Below are positions 56,747 through 64,000 of a stretch of 64,000 bases of DNA, one piece after another. Source of the stretch: Brachyspira alvinipulli ATCC 51933 (GTDB lineage Bacteria; Spirochaetota; Brachyspiria; Brachyspirales; Brachyspiraceae); assembly GCF_000518245.1 (NCBI RefSeq), contig NZ_KI912403.1:62001-126000 (forward strand). Direction: 5' to 3'. Made by a program: the position numbers and the translations under genes. The notes beneath the pieces are model-generated. The model ran no database searches. It was given only the letters and a program-made list of their open reading frames with translations, and was not told the DNA's origin. Numbering within the stretch: the first letter of the stretch is position 1; each line of letters begins with the position of its first letter.

Positions 56747-57520
56747 ATGAATATATATATTGCAGATTCATATAAAGATTATACATCATTTACAGCTAAG
56801 CATATTCTTCATTTCTTAGAAAAAAAGCAGGAAATGAAAGAAAAATTATATATATCTGTTTCAAGTGAATATGATACAAAAGACATATATAAAGCCATAA
56901 TAGAAAATATTAAAAATTATAAAATAAACTTTAAAAACATATTCATATTTCAGCAATCAGAATATATAGGCTTATCTCAAAATAATATTAACAGCAAGGC
57001 ATATTTTTTAAGAGAAAATTTACTTTCTAAAGTTGATATACCAGAAGAAAATATATTTTTATTTGACGGAAGTAAGGATGAATCTCAAATGCAGAAACAA
57101 AATGAGATTATAAATAAAATAGGAAGATTCGATGTTATATGGTACTCGCTCACTGCTGACTCTACTTCTGCGGGTAATGAAAGAATGTCATCATTATCAT
57201 CACTATTTAGGATAAAAACATTAAGCGAACATACAATAAGTGAAATAAAAAGCAGATTTGAAAGTAATAATGAGGAAGTACCAACAACTGTATTCAGCAT
57301 GGGAATGGGATTTATAAACATAGTTGATACCGTTTTATTAACATCATCTGGAATAGAAAAATCTTGTTCATTGAGAGATTGTTTAGAAAGAGGTATAAGC
57401 AATTCATCACCTTTAAGCAAATTACAAAAACACAGCGATGTTACAGTAATAGCAGATTATGAATCTTCTTTAAGACTATCAAGTCAAACAGTATTTATGA
57501 AAATAGAAAAGAATATATAA
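56747..57520 (+). CDS. NagB-like domain protein, catalytic residues altered
   Basis: 257 residues with the fold and order of glucosamine-6-phosphate isomerase/deaminase: VDIPEENIFLFDGS matches the family's VDIPAENINLLNG. The active-site residues are not kept. Where E. coli NagB has MDEYVGL this has QSEYIGL, so Asp72 is lost; where it has GVDGHIAFNEP this has TADSTSAGNER, so His143 is lost. Probably not a deaminase; a binding or regulatory role is inferred. Starts 23 bases after the lyase gene and ends 20 bases before the fusion gene. Confidence 0.7.
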   Translation: MNIYIADSYKDYTSFTAKHILHFLEKKQEMKEKLYISVSSEYDTKDIYKAIIENIKNYKINFKNIFIFQQSEYIGLSQNNINSKAYFLRENLLSKVDIPEENIFLFDGSKDESQMQKQNEIINKIGRFDVIWYSLTADSTSAGNERMSSLSSLFRIKTLSEHTISEIKSRFESNNEEVPTTVFSMGMGFINIVDTVLLTSSGIEKSCSLRDCLERGISNSSPLSKLQKHSDVTVIADYESSLRLSSQTVFMKIEKNI

Positions 57521-57540
57521 AATATAGGAGGAGAATATAC

Positions 57541-59502
57541 ATGAGAATAATTATTACAAATGAAAGCGTTTATGAATGGGCAGCATATTATACAGTAAAA
57601 TGCATACTAGATTATTCAGATAATAAACCATTTGTATTGTCTTTTCCTTTAAGACATGTCAATAAAACATATTATCAAAAATTACTTTCATTTTATAATG
57701 ATAATATAGTATCATTTAAAAATATACATATAGTATCATCCGGGGAATATATAGATTCAAATATATCTCAAAAATATTTAGAGGATAATTTCTTAAAATA
57801 TATAGATATACCAAAAGAAAATATACATCTATTTGACAGCAAAGTTTCAAATAGAAAACAAGAAGCTAAGAGGATGGCTAATACAATAAAGGAATTAGGA
57901 AATATTACATTACTAATAGATACATTAGCCGAAGATGGAAGTTTTCTTCTTAATACTCCAAGTTCATCATTGGAAGGAAGTGTAAGAGATAAAAAGATAA
58001 GCGAAATTATAAGAAGCTATGAATCTAGAAAATTTAATATGCCTATAGAGATGTTTCCAAGAGAAGGATTTACATTAGGTTTTGAAGAGGCTTTCAACGC
58101 TAAATATGTTCTTGTCATGGCTAATGGTTATGACGTATCGGATGCTTTAGCCCATTGTGTAGAAGGTGCAATAAGTCAATTCTACCCTACTTCAGCACTT
58201 CAGGAACATAAAAAACTTATAATAGTAGCTGATGAAGAATCAAGCAGCGATTTAAAAGTAAAAACTTATAAATATGCTAAGAGTTTGGAAAGCAAAAGTC
58301 TTCATCCTAAAGAACTTATCAAAGGTCTTTATAAATCTTATTATGCACTTACAAATATTAGAATATTTGACGGTGAAAAGTTTATAGACGGACACTGTAT
58401 CGTAATAGAAAATAATGTTATTAAAAGTGTAGAAAAAGAAATAGATGTGGATGCTGTTATTACAAGAATAGATTTGGGAGGAAAAATAGTAGCTCCGGGA
58501 TATATCGATTTGCAGGTTAATGGTATAGGAGGTTATGATATTAATGCTTCACCTACAGTTGAAACATTAAAAAATATGAATGAAGTATGCCAAAGATACG
58601 GATGTACTTCATATTTGCCTACTATTATTACAAATGGCGATGAATATATGTTAAAAATCATAGATTTATTTAATAATATAGAAGATTTATCTATAATAGG
58701 AGTTCTTGGAATACATTTTGAAGGTCCTTATATATCACATGAAAAAAGAGGTATTCATAATGAGAAATTCATAAGAGAACCAAATATGGAAATGATTGAA
58801 AAAATAAATGCCTCTAAATGTGTAATGGTTACAGTTGCACCTGAAATGGTTGATGGAAAAGTTATAGAAGCTTTTGCTATGGGCGGAAAAATCGTATCTG
58901 TTGGTCATACTAATGGAACATATAATGAAATAAAAGAAAAAATACCTTATGGAATAACTTTCGCTACTCATTTATTTAATGCTATGCGTCCTTGGGGTTC
59001 AAGAGAACCTGGTGCTGTTGGTGCTGTACTTGAAACAAAAGATATGTATGCAGGACTAATATGCGATGGAGTACATTGTGATTTTGCATCTGTAGAACTT
59101 GCATACAAATTAAAAACAGGTCATATATGTATAGTAACTGATGCTATAGCTCCTGCTGCTGCTCCTGAGATAAAAGAATATATTTGGGCTGGAAAGAAAA
59201 TACATAGAGACGGCAACAGACTTATAGATGATAATGGTACTTTAGGAGGTTCATCTATAACTATGAGTCAGTCTGTTAGAAATGTAGTTAATGAAGTTGG
59301 TGCTGCAGTAGAAGAGGCTTTAAAAATGGCTTCACTCTACCCTGCTCAAGTTATGGGCATAGATGATAAATACGGTAGAATCAAAGAAGGCTACATTGCT
59401 GATTTAGTTATACTAGATGAAAAGTTAGTAGTAAAAGGTGTTGTATTCAAAGGTAATTACAAAGAATATGATTATGACCATGAATGGGTAACCCATGCTT
59501 AA
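57541..59502 (+). CDS. nagA: Fusion of NagB-like domain and N-acetylglucosamine-6-phosphate deacetylase
   Basis: 653 residues. Residues 1-255 are NagB-like (YIDIPKENIHLFDS, then SSLEGSVRDKKI) but the catalytic string reads AEDGSFLLNTP instead of VDGHIAFNEP, so His and Glu are lost. Residues 270-653 are NagA, with metal and catalytic positions in place: IHFEGPYIS, VSVGHTNGT, FATHLFNAMRP, CDGVHCD and VTDAIAPA. It should remove acetyl from GlcNAc-6-phosphate. The ribosome binding site is AGGAGGAG, one of the strongest here. A true NagB is not seen in this window. Confidence 0.88.
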   Translation: MRIIITNESVYEWAAYYTVKCILDYSDNKPFVLSFPLRHVNKTYYQKLLSFYNDNIVSFKNIHIVSSGEYIDSNISQKYLEDNFLKYIDIPKENIHLFDSKVSNRKQEAKRMANTIKELGNITLLIDTLAEDGSFLLNTPSSSLEGSVRDKKISEIIRSYESRKFNMPIEMFPREGFTLGFEEAFNAKYVLVMANGYDVSDALAHCVEGAISQFYPTSALQEHKKLIIVADEESSSDLKVKTYKYAKSLESKSLHPKELIKGLYKSYYALTNIRIFDGEKFIDGHCIVIENNVIKSVEKEIDVDAVITRIDLGGKIVAPGYIDLQVNGIGGYDINASPTVETLKNMNEVCQRYGCTSYLPTIITNGDEYMLKIIDLFNNIEDLSIIGVLGIHFEGPYISHEKRGIHNEKFIREPNMEMIEKINASKCVMVTVAPEMVDGKVIEAFAMGGKIVSVGHTNGTYNEIKEKIPYGITFATHLFNAMRPWGSREPGAVGAVLETKDMYAGLICDGVHCDFASVELAYKLKTGHICIVTDAIAPAAAPEIKEYIWAGKKIHRDGNRLIDDNGTLGGSSITMSQSVRNVVNEVGAAVEEALKMASLYPAQVMGIDDKYGRIKEGYIADLVILDEKLVVKGVVFKGNYKEYDYDHEWVTHA

Positions 59503-59522
59503 TTTTTTAAATTAAAAATAAC

Positions 59523-59555
59523 AAAGGCTTTACTTGATCAACAGGTAAAGCTTTT
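59523..59555. terminator. Terminator between nagA fusion and dpaL
   Basis: An 11-bp stem (59523-59533 with 59545-59555, one G-T pair) followed by ATTTATTAAT on the plus side. Shared by two convergent genes. Confidence 0.65.
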
Positions 59556-59560
59556 ATTTA

Positions 59561-60769
59561 TTAATCAAAATAATTCATTGATTTTTTGCCATACCATAAT
59601 ATATCTTCATACATTTTTCTATCAGTATCACCTTCCGTACTTATAAATAAAAGTATAGAATCTTCTGTAATATTCATCTCTTTTCTAATAGATTCAAAAT
59701 TTTTATTTACACATATACAATAGGCAATACCTAAACAAACAGCACCGGATTCTCCAGATATAATTCTAGCATCATTTTTTATAGGATTTCCTAATATACG
59801 CATGCCTAAAGCAGAATATTCATCCGGACATGTTATATAATAGTCTACTATATCTTTTAATACATTATATGCAAAAATATTAGGCTCCCCTACTGAAAGA
59901 CCTGCCATAATAGTATTTAAATCTCCGCCTACAGTTGAAAAACAATTATTAACAGCAGATTTCATATAACATCCTGCAGTATCTGCTTCAATAATAGTCA
60001 TATGAGGCTTATTATCTTTAAATAAATTAGTGTAATATGCCATTATTCCAAGTGCAAAAGTTCCAGCACCTGCCTGCAGTATAATATGTGTAGGCTTAAT
60101 ATCCAGCATCTTATTTTTTATCTCTTCTGCTATTGCTGTATATCCTTGAGATATATAATTGGCAGTGTCTATATAACCATCCCAAGCCTGATCTTGAATA
60201 TGATACCAGCCCATTTCCTTTGATTTTTCTATGACTAATTTTAATGTGTCATCATAATTATATTCGCTTACAATAACATCTGCTCCTAAATCTCTTATAG
60301 CATTAATACGTGATTTTGATGTTTGTTTAGGAACATAGATAATGCATTTACATCCCAACAACTTAGCTGTATATGCCAAACCTCTGCCATGATTTCCATC
60401 TGTAACAGAAGAAAAAACAATATCTTTTATTTTATCTTGAACATTTGCATTCAAAAAATAATTAAAACTTATATCTTTTATAGATACGCCTAATATTTTG
60501 CAAAGAACCTTAGAAACTCCGTAAATAACGCCTACAGCTTTAAAAGAATTTAATCCCATTCTATATGATTCATCTTTAACAAAAACTTTTTTTACTTTCA
60601 TCTTTTTAGCTAAATTTTTAAGCTCTACTAATGGGGTTTCATTATATTCTTTTACAGTTTTTAAATAATTCAAAGATTCTGATGCAATTTCTAAATTAAA
60701 TAAATCACAGTCTGTTTTTCCAATGCAATTAGAATTAAAAAAACAGCATCCTAATATTTCTTTTTTCAT
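59561..60769 (-). CDS. dpaL: Diaminopropionate ammonia-lyase
   Basis: 402 residues, the typical length. PLP lysine lies in RMGLNSFKAVG (about residues 69-79), and the phosphate loop SSVTDGNHGRGLAYTAKLLG (about residues 121-140) and LQAGAGTFALG (about 235) are present. The N-terminal CCFFNSNCIGKTDCD carries several Cys. It converts 2,3-diaminopropionate to pyruvate and ammonia. Single gene, convergent with nagA and divergent from the tRNA. Confidence 0.9.
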   Translation of the reverse strand: MKKEILGCCFFNSNCIGKTDCDLFNLEIASESLNYLKTVKEYNETPLVELKNLAKKMKVKKVFVKDESYRMGLNSFKAVGVIYGVSKVLCKILGVSIKDISFNYFLNANVQDKIKDIVFSSVTDGNHGRGLAYTAKLLGCKCIIYVPKQTSKSRINAIRDLGADVIVSEYNYDDTLKLVIEKSKEMGWYHIQDQAWDGYIDTANYISQGYTAIAEEIKNKMLDIKPTHIILQAGAGTFALGIMAYYTNLFKDNKPHMTIIEADTAGCYMKSAVNNCFSTVGGDLNTIMAGLSVGEPNIFAYNVLKDIVDYYITCPDEYSALGMRILGNPIKNDARIISGESGAVCLGIAYCICVNKNFESIRKEMNITEDSILLFISTEGDTDRKMYEDILWYGKKSMNYFD

Positions 60770-60857
60770 ATTTAATCCTCACAGATTCTATTATATTCAT
60801 TTTATTTTGATTGTAAATACAAAAAATATCTTTATTCACAAAAAATTAAATATGAAC

Positions 60858-60886
60858 TTGACTAAAAATCATATTTATGTTATCAT
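60858..60886 (+). promoter_or_regulatory. Promoter of tRNA-Ser
   Basis: TTGACT (60858-60863), 17 bases, TATCAT (60881-60886), about 30 bases before the tRNA. Confidence 0.65.
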
Positions 60887-60916
60887 AATTGAACTATTTG
60901 AAAAAATATATAATGT

Positions 60917-61002
60917 GGAGAGATGCCCGAGAGGCCGAAGGGAGCAGTTTGCTAAACTGTCGTAGGTAACCCCTACCGCGGGTTCGAATCCCGCTCTCTC
61001 CG
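60917..61002 (+). tRNA. tRNA-Ser, anticodon GCT
   Basis: 86 bases. Acceptor arms GGAGAGA (60917-60923) and TCTCTCC (60995-61001) pair, discriminator G at 61002; long class II variable arm; the anticodon loop TTGCTAA gives GCT at 60951-60953, so it reads AGC/AGT Ser codons. CCA is not encoded. The next gene starts 15 bases downstream with no terminator between. Confidence 0.95.
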
Positions 61003-61016
61003 TATTCGGTTTATAT

Positions 61017-61715
61017 ATGATAAAAAAACTTTTTCTTATATCTTTAATTATTTTCAATATAGCTTTTAGCCAAGAAACTAATAATACAGAATTAACTAAT
61101 CAAACAGATAATACAGAAAATATCACTAATGAAGAAAATACAGCAACTAATTTCTTTAATGCTACATTAGATAATACAAATAATGTGCAAGAACCTGCTA
61201 TACTTCAAGATATAAGAAATATTGAAAATAGAGCCCAAATAAGTAATGGCTGGATGTTTTTTAAGGCTATTATAGGCTTTATTATTACATTAGTGGGCAT
61301 ATATTTGGTATTTATGTATTTAAAAAATAAATCAAGAAAAGTATCTGGTTCAAGTGAGATTATAAATGTACTTGCTACTACTCCGGTTGCAACTAACAGA
61401 TATATATCAATAATAGAAATTGTTGATGATATGTATTTAGTTTCTATATCAGATCATAATATTAATTTACTTTCAAAAATAGAAGATAAAGAAACTAAAG
61501 ATCAAATAAAAATGATGTATATTAATTCTAAAAATAATATAGTAGATGATAGCTTCAAAAATATTTTAAATCAAACATTATCAGTATTTAAGCAGCCTAA
61601 AATGAAAGAAAAAGATCCATTGAAAACAACTTCAGAAATTAGAGAAAGACTGCATGAATTAAATAATCCAAACAACAGTAATAATAACAATAATAAAGAA
61701 AATGACAATCAATAA
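61017..61715 (+). CDS. fliO: FliO-like flagellar export protein
   Basis: 232 residues. Signal segment (residues 1-18, ending AFSQ), Asn/Thr-rich periplasmic stretch to about 78, one membrane helix (AIIGFIITLVGIYLVFMYLK), then a small beta-rich cytoplasmic domain with VATNRYISIIEIVDDMYLVS (about residues 124-143), the pattern of FliO/FliZ. FliO assists assembly of FliP. Normally next to fliP, here it lies about 18 kb away and directly after tRNA-Ser. No clear Shine-Dalgarno. The tail is Asn-rich. Family assignment from topology and core pattern. Confidence 0.7.
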   Translation: MIKKLFLISLIIFNIAFSQETNNTELTNQTDNTENITNEENTATNFFNATLDNTNNVQEPAILQDIRNIENRAQISNGWMFFKAIIGFIITLVGIYLVFMYLKNKSRKVSGSSEIINVLATTPVATNRYISIIEIVDDMYLVSISDHNINLLSKIEDKETKDQIKMMYINSKNNIVDDSFKNILNQTLSVFKQPKMKEKDPLKTTSEIRERLHELNNPNNSNNNNNKENDNQ

Positions 61716-61720
61716 AAATA

Positions 61721-61754
61721 AAAAAGAGATACTTTTATTAAGTATCTCTTTTTT
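61721..61754. terminator. Strong bidirectional terminator
   Basis: A 14-bp perfect stem (61721-61734 with 61740-61753), a 5-base loop, with A-run on the left and T-run on the right. It serves fliO (plus) and the CBM48-like gene (minus). Confidence 0.85.
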
Positions 61755-61774
61755 GTGGTTATATGTTTATTTTA

Positions 61775-62521
61775 TTAATATTTTACTCTATTAGTTTGAT
61801 TATAATTTATCATAGTATATGAGTGAAGTCTGCCATCATTTCCTTTATAAACATTCATATTAAGCGGGTCAACTTCCCATATTCTATCTACAACAAAGTT
61901 ATAATAATAATTTCCCTCTTCAGCTCTCAAAGTAATAACCCATAAATTATTTGAATATGTCATAGGGTATCTTAAGCTATCAAATCCTAATTTATCAGAA
62001 GTGAACATTACCTCTTTAGCTGTATTATTGCTGTAAAAGAAAGTAACTGTACCATCAGAATTATATATAGGATTTTTCTCATAAAAACCAATATCATTAG
62101 TAAGTACAAAATAACTTACAGCCTGATTATTATTATCATATTCAACATTCAAATTTAATGGATCATTAATCCATACTCCATTAACTCTGTATCTATATGA
62201 ATATTTTCCAGACTTTAGAGGAGCTTGCCATAAATAGTAAAAAACTCCATAAGAACTTTTAATCAAAGGTATACTGTCTTCCCAATTATTAAAATCACCA
62301 GAAACTTCTACTGAATCATAATTTTCAGCAAATGTAAATAATACACCGTCATCTACTACACGAGGAGGCATTACATCTTGTATATTATAATAATTAAGAA
62401 TTTCTAAGCTATTCATTCTAGCTTCATATTGTTCTATAGTTTCATAATCTTTATCTCTACATGATACAAGAGCAATAAAAGAAACTGCAAAAAATAATAT
62501 TAATTTACTCATCTTTCTCAT
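61775..62521 (-). CDS. Lipoprotein with two CBM48/AMPK-beta-like domains
   Basis: 248 residues with lipobox ALVSC (Cys about residue 21). Two immunoglobulin-like carbohydrate-binding units follow: VEVSGDFNNWEDSIPLIKS, YSYRYRVNGVWINDPLN (about residues 70-125), and a second with YNFVVDRIWEVDPLNMN (about residues 206-222). This is the glycogen-binding or starch-enzyme accessory fold, here without an enzyme. Starts 11 bases after fliS, so they share an mRNA. Its role beside a flagellar chaperone gene is unclear. Confidence 0.8.
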   Translation of the reverse strand: MRKMSKLILFFAVSFIALVSCRDKDYETIEQYEARMNSLEILNYYNIQDVMPPRVVDDGVLFTFAENYDSVEVSGDFNNWEDSIPLIKSSYGVFYYLWQAPLKSGKYSYRYRVNGVWINDPLNLNVEYDNNNQAVSYFVLTNDIGFYEKNPIYNSDGTVTFFYSNNTAKEVMFTSDKLGFDSLRYPMTYSNNLWVITLRAEEGNYYYNFVVDRIWEVDPLNMNVYKGNDGRLHSYTMINYNQTNRVKY

Positions 62522-62532
62522 TTTATAATCAT

Positions 62533-62985
62533 TTAACCTGTTATATTTAATTTGCTTTCTGTATTAGAAGAATCGTCATCTTTTTTGGCAGCTGATGAAA
62601 CATTGCCTTTGCTTAGCTGTTCTTCTACACCTTCCCAAGCTGTTTTAAGCTCTTTAAGATATCTTATAACTTCTAATAAAGGCGGTTTTGTTTTAGATAT
62701 ATTACCTTCTGTAAGTTTCTGATTCATATATGTGTATATGGATGCTAATCTATCAGCTATTTCTCCAGCTTCATAATTTAATGAAGATAAAAGCTCATAT
62801 ATTATTTCTTGCGCTTTTAATATATTATTATGAGCCTCTTCTACTCCATGCTTTTTATCCATAGCAGCACAAGCTGTTTCTAAAAATTTAATAGCACCGT
62901 CATACAGCATAATAATAAGTTTATTTTGTGAGGCTGTGCTTACATCAACCTTTTTATACTTTTCGTAACCATTGCTAATAGCCAA
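62533..62985 (-). CDS. fliS: Flagellin export chaperone FliS
   Basis: 150 residues. The beginning (YEKYKKVDVSTASQNKLIIM) and helix LYDGAIKFLETACAAMD match FliS, a helical-bundle chaperone that holds flagellin before export. The start is TTG (62983-62985), with GGGGG a few bases upstream as a possible site. C-terminal 20 residues are charged and low complexity. No flagellin gene lies in the window. Confidence 0.9.
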   Translation of the reverse strand: MAISNGYEKYKKVDVSTASQNKLIIMLYDGAIKFLETACAAMDKKHGVEEAHNNILKAQEIIYELLSSLNYEAGEIADRLASIYTYMNQKLTEGNISKTKPPLLEVIRYLKELKTAWEGVEEQLSKGNVSSAAKKDDDSSNTESKLNITG

Positions 62986-63192
62986 TTGAAACCCCCAAAT
63001 ATAATATTATGTTAATATATAAATATTATCGGAAAATGATAAAAACAATAAAACATTTTTTGTAATCACTATAACTATATTATACATCATATAAAATAAA
63101 AAAATAGTATAATAATACTAAAATTTTTTATAAATTTCATATATAATCAATATCATAGTATATTATATATAATAAACAAAGGATAAATTTAT

Positions 63193-64000
63193 ATGATTAA
63201 TCTCAAATTAAATAACTCTATAGAAATGCCTATATTTGGTCTCGGTATATACAAAATGACTAATCAAGAAGAACTAGAAAATGCCGTACAATGGGCTATA
63301 GATGCCGGATATAGAAAATTTGATACAGCACAATTTTATAATAATGAAGAAGAACTTGGTAAAGCCATAAGAAAAACAGGAATTAAAAGAGAAGAAGTGT
63401 TTATAACAACAAAAATATGGAATACTCAACAGGGATATAATTCTACAAGAAAATCATTTGAAGAAAGTTTAAAAAAACTTAATATGGATTATGTTGATTT
63501 GCTTCTTATCCATTGGCCTGGTCAAAATAAAGAAAGATATCTAGACACATACAGAGCATTGGAAAATATTTGTCAAAGTAAAAAGGCTGTATCTATAGGA
63601 TTAAGTAATTTTGAAATAAAACATTTAAATGATATATTTGCTCATTGTAATATAGCACCTGTTTTAAATCAAATAGAAAGACATCCTAACTTAATCAGAA
63701 ATGAATTGGTAGAATTCTGTAAAAAACATAATATAGTTGTAGAGGCTTGGTCTCCTTTAGCAAGAGGAAAACTATTAAATAATGATACAATAAATAAAAT
63801 TGCTAAAAAATATAATAAAACTCCTTCACAAATCATATTAAGATGGGATATTGAAAGCAATATATCAGTTATACCAAAATCTGTTACTAAAGAAAGAATA
63901 GAAGAAAATATTAATATATTTGATTTCAAACTAGATAAAGAGGATATTGAAAGTATAAATAAGTTAGAAAATGGTGACAGAATAGGAGAAGATCCATTAA
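63193..64000 (+). CDS. Aldo/keto reductase, 3' end outside window
   Basis: At least 269 codons, running off the window. The catalytic set of the family is present: FDTAQFYNNEEELG (Asp and Tyr, about residues 45-58), TTKIW (Lys), LLLIHWPG (His). Later WSPLARGKL, PKSVTKERIEEN fit NADPH binding. Reduces aldehydes or ketones; substrate not known. The ATG follows AAAGGATAA. The 207 bases between this gene and fliS show AT-rich promoter-like sequence only. Confidence 0.9.
   Translation, partial: MINLKLNNSIEMPIFGLGIYKMTNQEELENAVQWAIDAGYRKFDTAQFYNNEEELGKAIRKTGIKREEVFITTKIWNTQQGYNSTRKSFEESLKKLNMDYVDLLLIHWPGQNKERYLDTYRALENICQSKKAVSIGLSNFEIKHLNDIFAHCNIAPVLNQIERHPNLIRNELVEFCKKHNIVVEAWSPLARGKLLNNDTINKIAKKYNKTPSQIILRWDIESNISVIPKSVTKERIEENINIFDFKLDKEDIESINKLENGDRIGEDPL

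Noticed and set aside
60875-61057. 60-codon minus-strand frame over the tRNA
   Set aside because: It is the complement of tRNA-Ser and its flanks; no ribosome site.

Overview
The window looks like chromosome of a spirochaete, most likely Brachyspira. The DNA is very AT-rich. It carries a spirochaete-type flagellar operon (fliP-fliQ-fliR-flhB-flhA-flhF-fleN-hypothetical-whiG/fliA-fapA) and a large family of BspA-like (DUF285) repeat proteins. I infer the genus from gene content and composition; no database search was possible.

Region 1 (1-4.0 kb) is ordinary: the end of a beta-propeller-like protein, an M23 peptidase, a flavin-reductase-like protein and glutamate dehydrogenase (gdhA, minus).

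Region 2 (4.0-26.5 kb), between gdhA and hom, is an accessory island. It holds one repeat-only DUF285 protein, a complete type I restriction-modification system (hsdM-hsdS-hsdR, minus), four intact long proteins that join 25-residue DUF285 repeats to a C-terminal DUF4132/MolR-like domain, one broken paralogue, a 54-bp relic of another copy, and an Rpn/PD-(D/E)XK nuclease gene with a consensus promoter that predicts a leaderless mRNA. The spaces between these genes hold GC-rich islands. Some island units are recognisably the same dispersed repeat in both orientations. A duplicated hsdS 3' end lies between hsdS and hsdR.

Region 3 (26.5-43.5 kb) starts with hom, a ferredoxin too small for routine ORF calling, and recO. 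It then holds the long minus-strand flagellar operon, which reads from fliP (42.7 kb) down to a NIF3-like protein and a HAD phosphatase (29.1 kb). A 57-residue stand-alone copy of the FlhF/Jag N-terminal domain sits between flhA and flhF. A frameshifted GNAT acetyltransferase lies upstream of fliP.

Region 4 (43.5-64 kb) holds two META-domain proteins, a class A penicillin-binding protein followed by an uncharacterised protein, a KtrB/TrkH potassium transporter, a coiled-coil protein, a heparinase II/III-like lipoprotein, and two NagB-like domains that have lost catalytic residues, one of them fused to an apparently intact NagA deacetylase. After these come diaminopropionate ammonia-lyase, tRNA-Ser(GCU) directly followed by a FliO-like gene far from fliP, a CBM48-like lipoprotein downstream of fliS, and the start of an aldo/keto reductase.

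The best candidate for something undescribed is the DUF285-DUF4132 array with its relics, its GC-rich repeats and its nested restriction and nuclease genes. The mini FlhF/Jag-N protein and the inactive NagB-like domains are smaller but well-defined curiosities.
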